Below, in pieces: positions 19,502 through 20,949 of a DNA stretch of 20,949 nucleotides. The notes beneath the pieces are model-generated. The model was not told where the DNA came from, did no database searches, and was given only the letters and a program-made list of their open reading frames with translations. The DNA comes from Bacillota bacterium (GTDB lineage: Bacteria; Bacillota; Clostridia; Christensenellales; CAG-138), in the NCBI GenBank assembly GCA_023400985.1, contig JAEXEN010000035.1:1-20949 (forward strand), in the 5' to 3' direction. How positions within the stretch are numbered: the stretch's first letter is position 1; each line of letters opens with the position of its first letter. The translations under genes were made by a program, and so were the position numbers.

Positions 19502-20949
19502 CCGCCGCTCCTTTTCCGCCCGCCGTCATGCGGTAGCCGATCTCCGCCTTGTCGAAATGCCCCGCCGCAAACTCGCCCGTGATCTTCCCCTCGAAGACGG
19601 TCAAGATGCGGTCGCTCAGGCGGAACACCTCGTCGAGATCGGCGCTTACGAGCAATATCGCCGCGCCCTCGTTGCGCTTTTGCGCGATGCGCGCATGGAG
19701 AAACTCCATAGCGCCTATATCCACGCCGCGCGTGGGCTGAGAGATCACAAGCACAGGCGTTTCGAACGAAAATTCCCGCGCCGCCACGAGCTTTTGGGTG
19801 TTGCCGCCCGAGAGCGAGCCTACCGTCGTATGGATGCCCGCGGCGCGAATGTCGAACTTTTTGTACACTTCCTCCGTATACCGCGCGATGCTCGTTCGCA
19901 GCAAACGCCCGCCGAAAACGGCGAATTCCTTTGACCTGTGCTTTCCCACCATAAGGTTTTCCGCCACATCCGCCTCTTTGGCCACGCCTGTTTTCAGCCT
20001 GTCCTCGGGTATATGCGAAAGCCCCGCGCGGCGTATCGCCCCAGGGTCGAAGCCTGTGATATCTTCGCCCAGAAGGAGTATTTGCCCGCTCATGGTCTTT
20101 CTTAAGCCCGTGATCGCCTCGATGAGCTCGCTCTGCCCGTTGCCTTCCACCGCCGCGATGCCGACGATCTCACCCGCGCGAACGGATAAGCTCACGCCGC
20201 GGATCGCATTTAGCCCGCGGTCGTCCGAAACGGAAACGTCCTTCACCTCGAGCGCGATTTCGCCCGCCTCCCGCGTTTTTTCAAGCGCCGCATGGAGCAC
20301 CTCGCGCCCCACCATGAGCGAAGCAAGGCTTCGCTCGGTAACGTTTTTCGTTTCCGTAAGATCTACGAGTTTTCCCTGCCGCATCACACCCACGCGGTCG
20401 GAAACGGCCATAACCTCGTAGAGCTTATGGGTGATGACGATCACGGTCATCCCCTTTTCGCGCACCACGCGGCGAATCACTTTAAAGAGCTCCTCCGTCT
20501 CCTGCGGGGTCAAAACGGCGGTCGGCTCGTCGAGGATCAAAATATCCGCGCCCCTATAAAGAGTCTTTAAAATTTCCACGCGCTGCTGCAACCCTACGCT
20601 CAGATCCTCCACGCGCGCTTCGGGATCTATAAAAAGCCCGTATTCCTCCACGAGTGCATGCGCGCGGGAGAGAGCCTCTTTTTTATCGTAAAAGAGCCCC
20701 GCTTTTTTGGGCTCACGCGAAAGTACGATGTTTTCCGCCGCAGTAAACGACGGCACCAGCATAAAATGCTGGTGCACCATGCCCACCCCGCGCGAGATGG
20801 CTTCTCTGGGCGTAAAGCGCTTCACGTGCTCGCCTTTTACAACCACCTCGCCGTCGGTTGGGGAAAGTATGCCGTACAAAACGTTCATCAGCGTGCTTTT
20901 ACCCGCGCCGTTTTCGCCCACCAGCGCCAGCACCTCCCCGCGCCTGACG
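19479..20949 (-). CDS. nupO: Nucleoside-type ABC transporter ATPase (NupO/YufO-like), N-terminus beyond window
   Basis: Partial at its 5' end: the frame stays open to the last base of the window (residues VRRGEVLALVGENGAGKST), so the start lies outside and the GTG at 20933 is internal. It has two fused nucleotide-binding domains. The first is complete: GENGAGKST, QHFMLVPSFTAAENIVL, LSVGLQQRVEIL, ILILDEPTAVLT. The second is degenerate, with GNGQSELIEAI for Walker A and VISQPTRGVD for Walker B, yet keeps LSGGNTQK. This asymmetry is normal for sugar and nucleoside importers; the HQHFMLVPSFTAAENI stretch points to the guanosine/nucleoside branch. The lipoprotein receptor is expected upstream, outside the window. 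Confidence 0.92.
   Translation of the reverse strand, partial: VRRGEVLALVGENGAGKSTLMNVLYGILSPTDGEVVVKGEHVKRFTPREAISRGVGMVHQHFMLVPSFTAAENIVLSREPKKAGLFYDKKEALSRAHALVEEYGLFIDPEARVEDLSVGLQQRVEILKTLYRGADILILDEPTAVLTPQETEELFKVIRRVVREKGMTVIVITHKLYEVMAVSDRVGVMRQGKLVDLTETKNVTERSLASLMVGREVLHAALEKTREAGEIALEVKDVSVSDDRGLNAIRGVSLSVRAGEIVGIAAVEGNGQSELIEAITGLRKTMSGQILLLGEDITGFDPGAIRRAGLSHIPEDRLKTGVAKEADVAENLMVGKHRSKEFAVFGGRLLRTSIARYTEEVYKKFDIRAAGIHTTVGSLSGGNTQKLVAAREFSFETPVLVISQPTRGVDIGAMEFLHARIAQKRNEGAAILLVSADLDEVFRLSDRILTVFEGKITGEFAAGHFDKAEIGYRMTAGGKGAADDEEKDR

Noticed and set aside
20041..20160. Degenerate second nucleotide-binding domain of the nucleoside ATPase considered as pseudogenisation
   Set aside because: An inactive second domain with preserved LSGGNTQK is standard for this class of fused ATPases.

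Overview
The window looks like a piece of a Bacillota (Clostridia-type) chromosome of moderate-to-high GC. Three things point that way. There is an approximately 270-nt SRP RNA with an Alu domain, the large Gram-positive form. Shine-Dalgarno sites are AGGAGG-like almost everywhere. The oligopeptide permease is of the OppD/AmiE type. Intergenic regions carry GC-rich palindromic elements like those common in gut Clostridia; Christensenellales or Oscillospirales is a guess, not a demonstrated assignment.

Layout. (1) 1-382: non-coding, a chain of hairpins plus two copies of a short interspersed palindrome. (2) 383-2807: two tandem paralogous SAM methyltransferases on the minus strand, diverging from a TetR-family regulator; their promoters share one -35 region and each -10 is marked by a TTCAA-type palindrome. 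(3) 2832-3194: SRP RNA with its own promoter and a bidirectional terminator. (4) 3175-14884: an eleven-gene minus-strand operon. In order of transcription it encodes a lipoprotein peptide-binding protein, OppB, OppC, OppD, OppF, a cytoplasmic SH3b-NlpC/P60 endopeptidase (YkfC-like), a transglutaminase-fold protein, a LysA-like PLP decarboxylase, a D-cysteine desulfhydrase/ACC deaminase-family enzyme, an Asp/Glu racemase-family protein and a PAT-like N-acetyltransferase. Most junctions overlap or are a few bases long. (5) 14986-15713: regulatory region with a leftward operon promoter, a rightward promoter for a 56-residue small protein whose Shine-Dalgarno appears to be bridged to the start codon by a hairpin, and a perfect-consensus promoter for carbamate kinase. 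(6) 15714-16652: carbamate kinase. (7) 16653-17043: non-coding, a dense run of tiny hairpins and a third copy of the interspersed palindrome. (8) 17052 to the end: minus-strand nucleoside-type ABC importer (ATPase cut by the window edge, two permeases) followed by a NUDIX hydrolase.

The most interesting unit is the eleven-gene operon. Peptide import, a murein-peptide endopeptidase, a DAP-decarboxylase relative and D-amino-acid enzymes together suggest scavenging and catabolism of cell-wall (murein) peptides, functionally parallel to the Bacillus dpp/ykf locus but with a different enzyme set. The transglutaminase-fold protein and the altered active site of the decarboxylase make it a candidate for a variant pathway. 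This is inference from gene content; no biochemical proof is visible in the sequence.
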